Program-made: the position numbers and the translations under genes
The notes under the pieces: model-generated
Seen by the model: the letters and a program-made list of their open reading frames with translations, nothing else
The model's database searches: none
What the model was told of the DNA's origin: nothing
Assembly (NCBI GenBank): GCA_007922225.1
Contig: ML679974.1
Coordinates: 6,189,105-6,253,104 of the forward strand
DNA from: Emydura subglobosa
Lineage: Eukaryota > Chordata > Testudines > Chelidae
Direction: 5' to 3'
Length of the DNA: 64,000 nucleotides
Part shown: piece by piece, positions 38,151 to 48,274 of the stretch
Layout of the letters: each line of letters starts with the position of its first letter
Position numbering within the stretch: position 1 is the stretch's first letter

Positions 38151-38820
38151 GATAAGAGTGGGATTGAGAGGATTAGCCATGCAGCCCCAGTGTTGTGGTA
38201 AATTTGTAAAAAATAGACTAACAGTTAAATTAACTCTTGTTATGTGAATCCGGTCATTGAAAAGCCTCCGAAGCAAAGGAGATGGAGAAAGGTGCATACA
38301 TTGTAAAGATCTTCATTTCAAACGTGCATATCGGTGCTCTCATAATGGTATATACAATAGCCCTATACTGAAATATGAAGAGCCTGCAAGAGAAAAATAC
38401 AGCGCAGAACATAACTAAAATACACTCTTATTGGTAAGCATTATTAAATAGTAAGAGGAAAAAGGTAAAGGATAGCAGGCAATAATAATACAAGTTTAAA
38501 TATGTTAAAGACCCTATTTTTTCCTGTATGTTTGGTGTCTGCCTATATCTCTCTTAGTAGTCCCCATCTGATTCCTGTTGAAGTCAAAGGGAGGCTGACA
38601 GGGCATCTCCTCCTGTCTTATTTTTTCGTAGGGAACGCAGGGCAATAAGATAAAAGTGGAATGGAAAGAGAATTTAAGTGACTGACCGTAAACCAGCTAC
38701 AATGTGTTAGCAAAGCTACATTTTGGAGGAAAAAGTAGTAACACTAAGTCAGCAATAGACAAAAGTCCTAGTTCTAGGGGTGACTTGAACAATTTTTCTT
38801 CAAATGAAAACTAACACCTT

Positions 38821-38885
38821 TTTGGTATGGTATGGTATAGTATAGTTGTTATATACTATATATATGGTATAGTATAGTTGTTGTT
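38821..38885. repeat. Tandem TATGG/TATAG repeat
   Basis: Repeated TGGTATGGTATAGTATAG and a later second copy of GGTATAGTATAGTTGT around a TATATA core. Confidence 0.75.
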
Positions 38886-39258
38886 GATAAATCTAGCAAA
38901 TAATTCTGGAACTGCTTAATCTTGTCCCAGTTTGACTAGCAACTGCATCCTTTTGAATCCAGTATTTTTTCCTTCTTGGAGACTTATGGCAAAATCTTGA
39001 CCCTATTGTAATCCCATTGCCAGGACTCCCATTATCTTCAGTGGGGCCAGGATCTTGCCCTGGGTATTTAAAACACTAACTTGAAGTTAAGAAAAACCTT
39101 TTCCTAAAAGTAAGGACAAGATATCTGGAGCCCCACTTCCTTGCTGGAAAGGCTCACAATAAGAAACATATATACATCTCTGGGACGTTCACTCAGCAAG
39201 GGTAGGACAATGCATCTGTCTAACTGGCATATTAAAAAACAACACTCTGATTCACTCC

Positions 39259-39264
<6 letters not shown>

Positions 39265-39289
<25 letters not shown>

Positions 39290-39290
39290 G
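39265..39290. repeat. Poly-A tract
   Basis: About 25 consecutive A in EMP2 intron 1. Confidence 0.85.
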
Positions 39291-39655
39291 TTGAAACTCA
39301 TTGCAACAGAAATGGACATGATGAACTCATTCACTAATCCTGTATCTCCAGTGAAATTGTTGCATTTTGCTATTCTAAACCAAGATTGAACGAAGCTACA
39401 GGTGAACCTTTTATCTTTATAAAAAGGAGTGCTCTGACTTCCTGGCTCAAAATATACAGAAGAGTAAAATTTTGGCAGGTACAGTATTTCCTTACTCTGT
39501 TCTCAACTGCTTGTGGAATAGGAATGTCTGATATAAATTTCTTCCAATCTATATTTTAAGATATCAACTGTTCAGTTTATCAATACATAATCTAATTATA
39601 TATATTCCTTGTTTTTAAACAGTTTTATCTCACGCTAAACCTTCACGGAGCAAGC

Positions 39656-39733
39656 ATGTTGATTCTTCTGGCTTTTATTATCGTGTTTCATATAACTTCA
39701 GCAGCGCTGTTGTTCATCTCAACCATTGACAAT
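39656..39733 (+). CDS. EMP2: EMP2 coding exon 1 (start codon, first transmembrane segment)
   Basis: The acceptor (TTTTTAAACAG) ends at 39622, and 33 bases of 5' UTR lead to an ATG at 39656 with A at -3 of the start context. Twenty-six codons encode the first membrane segment, beginning MLILLAFIIVFHITSAALLF. This is nearly identical to the EMP2 N-terminus of other vertebrates. The exon ends in phase 0 at a consensus donor (AAT|GTAAGT). The 26-codon length is the expected one for this exon in EMP2. Confidence 0.93.
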
Positions 39734-41167
39734 GTAAGTTTCATTCCACCTAGAAATTCTAATTCAGCACCATAGGTTTCTCCTTGTTTGCTACTGACTC
39801 AAGCTTCAGATGATGTATTTTCTAGCTGGATATTCACAGAAAAAGCAGCTTTCCAGCTTGTGATCTGAACGTGATCATAATTGAAATATAAATGCACCTT
39901 TTATATAAAATAGGAAGAAGAACACTTCCTGGTCTTGGGGTCTAACCTGAACATTAAAAGTACAGTCAGATAAAAAATTAAGCCACCAACTGCTCCTCAG
40001 GCCAACCCAAAATGTAACCAACCAGCATATTCAACCTAAATAATGCCCCCTCGGCTGAAGTAATGCCCTTTTTTGTCAGATCCTTCACTTCCCAAAAGCC
40101 TGGGTAAATCCCACTTATTTCTAGGTATAGAACAAAATGTTGTAACTCAGTCTCTTCCAACTTGGTTTTGTTTCTGCCTTTATTTCACACACTTGTTTCC
40201 TAGGGTTTGCTTTTGAGCACTTGGAAGCATTTGATAGTGTTGGGATTTAGTATGCTTGATCTAATTAACAGGGAAATTCTAGGCTTCTTGTACTTGCTCG
40301 TAAGACCTGAAACCTCCTGCTGCCACTGTGCCAGGAAGAGGCTATCCAAATCAATGCCACTGCGCTATATTCCACAGAGCAGCACTCTGTAGCAGTGCAG
40401 GGGGATGTGATTCATGGCCCTGCAATTACATGGATCTGTTGGCCAAGAACCCCATATAGAAGAAGTGTAGCAATCTACAAACACTACTGTAGCTTGGAGG
40501 CTGAAGTTGTGACTTTAAGTATTGCTGAGTTTGGGGGAGGTGACGATTCCATTGCATTCCAGCCCATGTCTCTCACACAAAGCCAATTAACTTACAATCT
40601 GTGTAGCAGGGGACTTTCAGCCTAGTAAGCTCCCAGAAAGAGGCTTATTAATACATTTATGCAAGGTGCCTAAAACGTATCAGAGGAGGCACACTAGAAG
40701 TTGAAATACATTGCAGCTTCTGCACTTGCTTGGAGTCATTCGAGCCACAAGGTTTAGAAATGCTTTGGTGTTGCTTGGAAATGTTCATTTTCCCATTACT
40801 GTCCCTTCCCAGTTACCTAAAGGAATTTTTCTCTAGCAACATCTGTGCAAGTCTGACTCTTCAGCTGGATTTTTTCTGTTGCTGCACACACTTCATCCCA
40901 CTGTTGGTCTACAGTAGTTACATACTATAGTACACTCTTGCTAATAGGGCAGGTGTACACGCAGGCTTTTAGGATACTGAGAAAACAGCATGTATCACCA
41001 TCTGTTTTTAACTAGCTCAGGAAAGCTGATTCATACCCAATCATCCTTTTTCAACTCTCTGCTTCTAGCTGAGTTGATCTTTCACTCCCTCCTTCTTACT
41101 TGACAAATATTGGGAGTTCTAGATATTCAACTGACTTTTTAATCATGATTGGTTCTCTCTTCTCTTG

Positions 41168-41233
41168 TCTTGTAGATTCAATTATCTTATAAACACCTGT
41201 ATTGGTGTTTATAAGATAGTTGAATCTACAAGA
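41168..41233. repeat. Near-perfect 30-bp hairpin with 6-base loop (EMP2 intron 2)
   Basis: The left arm 41168-41197 (starting TCTTGTAGATTCAATTATC) and right arm 41204-41233 (ending TAGTTGAATCTACAAGA) are complementary at every position except one T/G pair. That pair is a G-U wobble in sense RNA, so the transcribed hairpin is fully paired. The loop is TGTATT. Confidence 0.9.
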
Positions 41234-41309
41234 AGGAGATTCTCCCTTGGCGCCCCCTCCTAGCATTAGCAGAAATTTCAAGTTTATAAAAGTTTCTGTT
41301 TCTTTGATG

Positions 41310-41395
41310 TGGTTGCCTGTGATAGCAGCAGCCTGGATTCTGACCCAGGAGGTCCCTTCCAATCCTACAGTCCTATCTCAAGAACTCAAGCTCTA
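41310..41395 (+). mobile_element. CR1 3'-end fragment, weak
   Basis: Contains GACCCAGGAGGTCCCTTCC, AATCCTACAGTCCTAT, close to the plus-strand CR1 3' UTR end. The upstream sequence is decayed. Confidence 0.5.
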
Positions 41396-43027
41396 TCAGT
41401 CATCTCCTTTATAAACACTTTAGGGAAATATTGACTGAAAGACAGTTAAGAAATATGTTAACCTCACTGCAAATATTATACACTAGTATCCAAGCAAATG
41501 AAACCCTAGCTATACAGAAGCATGCATTCTTGATCCTCTAGTTGGAGTTTAAAAAATAATTAAACCTGTTGGTTTGTAACCTCCTTCTCAATTTTTTCTG
41601 TCATTGCCTGAATTGGTTTTGGATGGTGCTGAATATAATAATGAAAATGTGTTCAAAATGCTACATTGAGTTCACGCTGGGTTGTGCCATCCTTAAACTG
41701 CCAATTTAGTTCATCTTGAACAAAGGCCATAAAAAAACCTGATTGACAGTTTCAGATCTGCATTATCTCTGTGTCTTCCTTGAATTAATAGCCAATATTT
41801 CAGGATACTACCCAGTCTGAATTCTCCTTGTAAAGTGACTAATTCCAGAACTGCTTTTCAAACAATTTATAACATTAAGTGACTGACAATCTCATGGGGT
41901 TCTTATGGGCTATCCCAGTAGCAGACACTACTGCAGGTAATATTTAAATGGCATATTTTATTTTATTTTTATTTATTTATTTTATTTTAACTATTTTAAC
42001 TGGTCTGGATTTCCTGAGGAAATATGCTCGGCTGGACAGCTTGGAGCATTTGCGGTGTTGCTATGAAAAAGGCATTCAATCACCGCAGTACTGTTTGTAT
42101 TAACAGATGAGACACCGACAATCATAATATCGCAAGTGGATCTTAATGAGTCATTAGTCGTTTCCAGTCTGATGCCATATTGTTGGAGTAATGTTGTACC
42201 AAGAGTACAGATAAATCAATATCAATTTTGCATGATGTCTGACATTAAATCGATCAGGAAATTCATGCTCAATAGGCTTCATAGGCCTATAACTTTACTT
42301 CCTTGCTCACCTGCATTACAAGAGGGTCTTATATGCTCACATAACATAGGGCTTCACCTGAATGTACAAGGAAAGGCTTCACTTCTGTATTAATGGAATG
42401 AGGGCATGAAATCTTCAACTCTGAAACGCCCAGACACCGGCATTGCTGGCTGGTGATCTCCTACTTCTGGATAGGAGTAGCAGATGCAGCCATCAGCTTC
42501 TGTTCTACAGTTCTGGTGGCTGTAGTCTTGTGCTGTGTGCACTCACCTACCTTAATCTCAATATACCCACCTCACTTCTCTGTTGCCTTGTGGAGATCTA
42601 CCATAGCATCCTCCCATGGCACAGATGGGTAGAAAGATTCATGCCCCTTCCCCCATGTTTCTTTATTGCAAAAGTTGTTTTTATCTCATTTGCATCCCAG
42701 TGAGTAGCAACTGACCAGGTGTTCATTGCTTGGTTGCTACAAAAATGTATCTTTCCACCCTACAGATACAGACTAAACCAGGTATACTTCCCTTCCGTGT
42801 AATTTAAGTGGCTGAAGATGGGTGTTGAGAATGAGGGTCATCTCAATGATCAGTAAGCTGATACATATTGTCACCAGCGACTGCTGTTGTACACAGATGC
42901 CTACTGTGAACGAGTGCACAGTACAGCTTTTGGACACAGTTTATTTAAGCCAAAGACTCTTTATAAAACAATTTTAAGAGGTTGCCTAACCTTCCTGGTC
43001 TGAATTTTTCTTCACATTGTTTTACAG

Positions 43028-43118
43028 GCCTGGTGGGTCGGAAAAGACTTTTCTACAGATGTCTGGAAAGCCTGTATCAATCTCACCAACTGTACAGTCA
43101 TTAATGAAAAGAATTCAG
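43028..43118 (+). CDS. EMP2: EMP2 coding exon 2 (first extracellular loop)
   Basis: The exon lies between acceptor TTGTTTTACAG and donor GTGAGT, and its 91 bases leave phase 1. It encodes AWWVGKDFSTDVWKACINLT and the following ten residues of the first extracellular loop, with W39, C42 and C48 matching the PMP22/claudin loop pattern. Sequons at N44 (NLT) and N47 (NCT) suggest glycosylation. This loop is the part of EMP2 that differs most between species. Confidence 0.93.
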
Positions 43119-43207
43119 GTGAGTATTAGTAATTACTATTAAACTGCCAGACGAGACGCTGCTTTTAAGGAGTGCCATGTAAAGGCACTATAAAATGTTG
43201 CAAGACA

Positions 43208-43275
43208 CAAATACTTAATGTGCCCATTTCTTTGCCTCAGTTTCTCTATCTGTAAAATGGGGATGCTATTATTTC
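43208..43275 (+). repeat. MIR SINE fragment
   Basis: TGCCTCAGTTTCTCTATCTG then TAAAATGGGGATGCTATTA is the conserved MIR core, just after EMP2 coding exon 2. Confidence 0.7.
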
Positions 43276-44164
43276 CTATCCACCCAACTAAAGAACGCCC
43301 TATTTTCTGGCATCAACAATCTCACTAGTTTGCTATGGACTAAAACAAAACTGGGTAAAAACTCTGGTCACATTGCAATGAGGGGCTTGCTGACCATTAA
43401 ATGCTAAAATTAAGTTCTGGCTTTCAAATTTTAACTTGCAAGAATCTGAATAGCTAACAGTACTAACAGTCGCTACCACAAATATTTCTGAGAAATCCAG
43501 TTTAAAGATTAACAAATCGGAACACAATCCAAAATCTTACTCAAGGGAACATCATGTACAAGTGACTAGATTATCCTATTTTAACATGACTTCACTGGGA
43601 ATAAGCAATATATTTTAGTTATGAGAGAAACAGTAGTAACAATTTCTCTTCTCCCACCCTTTCATTCTTGGTATATATCCAAGAGGTGAATAATTTGACA
43701 AGTATAATTATGATAGACAGACAATACAATGATTTTCTAGCTACATGTCCGTGTAATGAAAAGTTATGAAGGCTATCAAAGAAACTTATGGCTTCCATTA
43801 TGGCCTGGTTGTAGCAAGCACCTCAAGTACGTGTGCGTAAACACACAAATATCCCCAAACTCTTTTCACTTCAGTTTAGAGAGAAATAGCTGGATTGATT
43901 CACAGGGTTGTGAGAAGAAAAGATTAACTAAAGGAGGGTTTTTCACTGAGTTTTGAAAGCTTGTAGGTCCATGGCCACTTACCACCTCTTGGTCTGCTGC
44001 AACTCCCTGTTCTGCATTCATAAGCCATATCCCATTGGTTGACAGCTTCACTGTGCTGGTGGAACATAGCTGGCACTGGAGGATGTTATTTTGGAGGAAG
44101 ACACTGTCTCTTTTTAATAACTGAAATCAGTTCTATGGGAGGGTTTGAGTATTGAGATAAAGGG

Positions 44165-44440
44165 GATGGCTACACTGCAGCTGGAGGTGTGATTGCAGCA
44201 CATGTAGCTGTACATGAGCTAGAGTTAATCTAACTGGTGTGGGTACTAATAGCAGTGAGCTAGTTGCCCGAGTACCTATCCAGGCTCCCTGGCAGGCCTG
44301 TACTTGGGCGGCCAGTCTGCGCTGCAGCTCATGTGGCCGTAGGCTTGCTGCTATTAGCACCTGAGCTAGATTAAAACTAGCTCAGAATGTCTACATCTGC
44401 TGCAGCCGCCTCTCGAGTTGCAGCGTAGACATATCCCTTC
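44165..44440. mobile_element. Palindromic MITE (EMP2 intron 3)
   Basis: The left half (GGCTACACTGCAGCTGGAGG, TAGCTGTACATGAGCTAGAG, GGTACTAATAGCAGTGAGC) is mirrored by the right half (GCTGCTATTAGCACCTGAGC, CTCGAGTTGCAGCGTAGACA). The ends are GGCTACACTGCA and GCAGCGTAGACA-type. Confidence 0.7.
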
Positions 44441-44879
44441 CCTTCAGCTGTACTCTGTATTATAGGTCCATGCTGTAGAAAGCAGAATAGCAGTCCATTC
44501 ACATTGCCCTGTGTTACAATAGCCCGTCTGCTTAGCTTTTAATGGCAACCAAGCTGTACTGTCCACTCTTCCTTCTTTTAAAAAAAGGCAACCAGAGAAA
44601 TATTAGCACAGGAATCCTGAAATGCCTGACCCCAGGTGCTTTCTAAATGACAGCACTGCTGGAATCCAGGCTTTAACTAAACATATTCCTGAATGTGGAT
44701 AAAGCTTACACGACTATATTCTCTGACTACCTTCGTAGAACATACCAGAAGCATCTGAGGGAAAGGAAGGGCTGGGCTTGGAGCTTCCCCAACCAGTCAC
44801 ACTACACCTTCCCCTTTGTGAGTTGTGTTTGCAGAGCTAGCAGAAACTGTTAAAAAGCTGCCTTTAATGGGAGAGCAGT

Positions 44880-44985
44880 AATAGATCCTAAGATGAGAAG
44901 GGACCATTGGGCTCATCCAGTCTGACTTCCCCAATAGACCATAGAACTTCCCCAATGTAATTTCTACACTACATCTTTTAGAAAA
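44880..44985 (-). mobile_element. CR1-family 3'-end fragment
   Basis: AGATCCTAAGATGAGAAGGG, ACCATTGGGCTCATCCAGTC, TGACTTCC and CCATAGAACTTCCCCAA match the reverse of a CR1 subfamily end. Confidence 0.65.
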
Positions 44986-45187
44986 GTCAGTCAGAGGGGA
45001 AGGGTGACTGGAAGTGGGAAGGTGGCACATAGGGAATGGCTTAAACAGGAAGGGAAATCTGCAAGGAGGAGGGTAGCCAGCAAGTCCCATTAAGAACAGG
45101 GAGAGCAGACAACAGTTGGGAATGGGTAAAGGTTGGTGCTGTCCGTGGAAGCTGCTGGCGAGGAAGCAGCATTTACAATAAACCTGC

Positions 45188-45209
45188 TTTTTTTTTTTTT
45201 TTTTTTTTT
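45188..45209. repeat. T22 microsatellite within the EMP2 exon 3 acceptor
   Basis: An uninterrupted T run lies immediately before CACAG|AATATC. It doubles as the polypyrimidine tract of that splice site. Confidence 0.9.
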
Positions 45210-45214
45210 CACAG

Positions 45215-45361
45215 AATATCAGTCTGTGCAGGCTATTCAGGCCACCATGATCCTGTCTACTATTCTGTGTTGTGTTGCATTTCTGACTTTCATTCTTCAA
45301 CTCTTCCGCCTAAAGCAAGGAGAAAGATTTGTGTTAACGTCTACTATCCAGCTGCTGTCAT
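45215..45361 (+). CDS. EMP2: EMP2 coding exon 3 (second transmembrane segment)
   Basis: The 147-base exon encodes residues 57-105 and the first base of codon 106. It covers the end of the loop, the second membrane segment ([20 protein letters not shown]) and the start of the third. The family-conserved cytoplasmic turn [14 protein letters not shown] is present. The donor is T|GTAAGT. The acceptor is unusual: its polypyrimidine tract is an uninterrupted run of about 22 T followed by CACAG, so it is a mononucleotide microsatellite. Confidence 0.93.
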
Positions 45362-46384
45362 GTAAGTAGTTCTTTGACATGTCTCACTTCAATGACCCTT
45401 ACACATTAAAAATGGGAAATGGGGTTCAAAATGGAGCAATGTACAACAAAAAGAAACAGAAAAATGTTGGGCATAATTGGTAAGTTTGTACAGATGAAAC
45501 AAAAGTGCAGGACTGATACTAAACTGCCCAGTCCAGTTAGCCTCAAATACGGGCTAAAATTTTGTGTTACTAACCAAATAGTTAATTAAAAAGCAGATGA
45601 TTTTATCCATGCTCTGATGTATATCTTGTTTAGAATTTTGAAGGAAAAACTTTGATAAATCTCTTGAATGTACTAACTTAGGATATTTCCAGGCATCTGA
45701 GCACTTCTAAACTTGTATTTGATGAAAGTACAAGTGAATATATCTGCCTGCAAAGTTTGGAAAGTTATTCACATATGTTCCTATTTCCCTTCAAACCAAC
45801 ATGGTACCTCACAGAATTGGGCACATAAACTGATTTTATTTATTTTTTAGGGGGGGGTCTCAATTTTGAAAAGTTGAACTTTATTTTGGACTGATTTGAA
45901 TTTTTTTTCAAAACTTCCAGCAAATTGAAAGGTTGGAAAAAACCTTACTTGTGTCAAACTAAACATTTGTTAGATTTCTAGCTTAACACTCCACTTGAAA
46001 AATAATTTAAAAAGTTTAAGCTAACTATTCTGATTTTGACTATTTAAAGAGAAAAAAGTCAAAACCAATAATCTACAAAACACTTCAGTATTACAGCATC
46101 TCTATTTTTTGCCAAAATTTTTTTGGTTGAAAAACTTTATCCAGCTCCCCTGACAGCACTTTAGTAACTTGACTATTTAAATCTCACTTAAGAATATTTG
46201 GGAACCCTGAAGCACTCTAAATTCAGTATGCATATGAAGAGTAACTCTTTACAAAGATCAGCATCTGGGCAGAGGACCAATAGAGTGATTGAAGAACTCC
46301 ATACTGTGTGCCTGTTAATCTTTTTAAAAGATTTAAAGCAGTTATACAAAGCTGTTAAGTTTTAATGCTTTCTTTCTCCTCCAG

Positions 46385-46566
46385 GTTTCTGTGTTATGAT
46401 TGCAGCCTCCATTTACACAAATAAGCATGAAGATCTGCACAGGAATGATGGATATGAGTTTATTTCTAATGGCCAATATGGATATTCCTTCATCTTAGCC
46501 TGGATTGCATTTGCTTTCACTCTGATCAGCGGTGTCATGTACCTAGTATTAAGGAAACGTAAATAA
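46385..46566 (+). CDS. EMP2: EMP2 coding exon 4 (third and fourth transmembrane segments, stop)
   Basis: The acceptor TTTCTCCTCCAG ends at 46384. The exon completes Cys106, then encodes the rest of the third membrane segment, the second extracellular loop (residues about 118-138) and the fourth segment. It ends MYLVLRKRK followed by TAA at 46564-46566. The second loop is the most species-variable part; the last membrane segment and the basic tail are strongly EMP2-like. Confidence 0.93.
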
Positions 46567-47025
46567 ATGTCAGCATCTACTTATTTCTGTCATTGCAGTA
46601 CAGAAACAGAATTCCAGTAACCATTCTGTATATAATCATTTGTGGTTTTGTAGTAAAGGTATTGTTTCTCTAAAAATGTACTGTGTTCTTGGTATGAAAG
46701 ACTTATGAAAAAATGCAAGTTTTTCTGGAACACTTTGCCAGCTGGGGTCAAAGGTCTGAACAAGCCAAGGTCAAATTAGATGTCATTTTGTATGTTTCAC
46801 AATTTTAAATGGCTGTCACTAAACCAGGCATTAACAAGAGTTTGATCCTGCCTGTTAAGGGTTCACACCATATATAGGGTAAAAGATACACTACATATGT
46901 ATTAGAAGTCAAAATCTAGCTGCTTGGGGATAAGCATGGGAAAAGAATAAGACCGAGTACATCACTTGAAAACCATTAGGAGAGCTATCAGAACAAGGGA
47001 TCTGTATTCCTGTTTATAACTCTAC

Positions 47026-47031
47026 AATAAA
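47026..47031 (+). promoter_or_regulatory. Proximal AATAAA polyadenylation signal candidate of EMP2
   Basis: Canonical AATAAA about 460 bases after the stop codon. It could give a short 3' UTR isoform. Confidence 0.35.
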
Positions 47032-48247
47032 TATCAACCTTTTATTAAAACCCCTTGCTTCGAAAAAGTAAACCAATATTTTTGTACACTGGAGTATGGA
47101 CTAAAAGTATTTAAACGTAGCATTTTAGAGTTTGGCCTACTTGTTTTTTTTATGCCCACTACCTTTGGACCAACACTAGGAGTAGAAAAGGAAAGTTAGT
47201 AGGTTTTGAACAGGCTTGTAAGTTGTTGCACGTAAGCCCGATCAGCTAATGCTAAGTAGCATAGCTCCACTAAAGTCAGAGCTACACCAATCATACCTGT
47301 TGAATAGTTGACCCACATATCTTCAGTGAAATCACACTTGATTAGTCACAAGGCAGGAGTGTATGCAACTAAGTGAACTCTCTCTACCTTGGGTCTTGCT
47401 CTCTACCTATGTTTCCTACAGTGGTAGTATTTAAATATTAATTTCAGGGGAGAGGGCAGAAAACCTGCTGGCTTACTCTACCTGTTCTGTAAGAGAGAAA
47501 CTAGCCTTTAACTGCTAGTCTCTTATTGGCATTATTCCCCTTCTACATGTGTCCTAACTAGTAAAGTTACCAACTAACACTCCTTGAGTTTGTAAAAGGT
47601 TTCAGCTCCCCAAATCTTAATTCTGATAAATGAATAATTAGGTACACAAAGAATAGAATGTGTGCAGTACATAAACCGATGTGCTATAAGGAAAGTGCTA
47701 AAGCAGACCTCACCCCCAGCAGTTGGTAGTGTGGCTTACATTTCTAGTACTGAACTGTAAAATGATCTAACGAAATTATAAAGCAAGTGGTTGGCCCAAA
47801 ACTATTTATGGCTAACAGTCCAATACTTTTATAAAAATTCATACATTACAGTATAGATACTAATTTTACCACTGACTGGCGACTTGACAGATACTACAAT
47901 TACTTATGTTAAATCATTTTGCCTGGGTCATTTTATAGTTTGAATATTTAAATATGTAAGATACAGCATGTTTATGTATGGAGATATATGCATGATTTCC
48001 TAATGAAAGCCTTGACCCTCTAAGGCAGATGGTATATGCTGGAGGAGTAAATATAGCCATCTTGATGCTGCCATATTTTAGTTAGACCAAGTGTGAATCT
48101 CGGGTACACTGAAAGAAAATGCCAAGAAAAGTTGAACTATGGCTTATGACAGAACAACCATGGTTTTAGGACAGTTATTCTTTTTACCTACTCTGCCTTG
48201 AAAATATCTATTTTCTATGTTTTATATATTCTGAAATTGTATGTGAA

Positions 48248-48253
48248 AATAAA
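48248..48253 (+). promoter_or_regulatory. Distal AATAAA polyadenylation signal candidate of EMP2
   Basis: Canonical AATAAA, 1.68 kb after the stop. The next 30 bases contain a CTACTGTACTGTAACA stretch suited to cleavage. I take it as the likelier main 3' end because the sequence up to it is repeat-free. Confidence 0.5.
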
Positions 48254-48274
48254 GCAGAAACTACTGTACTGTAA

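Larger units (their letters stand above)
13373..39622 (+). other. EMP2: EMP2 intron 1 (inferred), about 26 kb
   Basis: The intron runs from the putative donor at 13373 to the acceptor before coding exon 1. It holds the CR1, hAT, MITE, LTR-like and Myb/SANT pieces listed separately. The stretches 15.9-16.8, 17.0-20.9, 21.9-24.1, 25.5-28.2, 28.9-30.2, 35.7-37.8 and 38.2-39.2 kb show no gene and no repeat that I can name. Intron-borne enhancers are possible but cannot be read from one sequence. Confidence 0.45.
13180..48270 (+). other. EMP2: EMP2 gene span (epithelial membrane protein 2)
   Basis: The four coding exons join to a 165-residue protein that I recognise as EMP2 (human EMP2 is 167 residues). 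Visible are four hydrophobic segments at about residues 1-22, 67-87, 96-117 and 139-161. The first extracellular loop has the family's Trp (W39) and Cys pair (C42, C48), and two closely spaced N-glycosylation sequons at N44 and N47. The protein ends in a basic RKRK tail. Family members are plasma-membrane tetraspans; EMP2 is known to associate with integrins, caveolin and FAK signalling. All introns obey GT-AG and phases agree (0, 1, 1 after coding exons 1-3). The first non-coding exon near 13.2-13.37 kb and the 3' end near 48.27 kb are inferred; the coding part is secure. The gene faces ATF7IP2 tail to tail. Confidence 0.9.
46567..48270 (+). other. EMP2: EMP2 3' UTR (inferred extent)
   Basis: This is AT-rich sequence with no recognisable repeat and no reading frame of interest, following the EMP2 stop codon. 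Two AATAAA signals are present, at 47026 and 48248. The distal one gives a 3' UTR of about 1.7 kb. EMP2 transcripts in other vertebrates have long 3' UTRs, so use of the distal site is plausible; the true end cannot be read from sequence alone. Confidence 0.6.

Noticed and set aside
44797..45300. 167-codon minus-strand frame overlapping EMP2 coding exon 3
   Set aside because: Antisense to a verified exon, includes a lysine run from the T22 tract, and has no homology; an antisense shadow.
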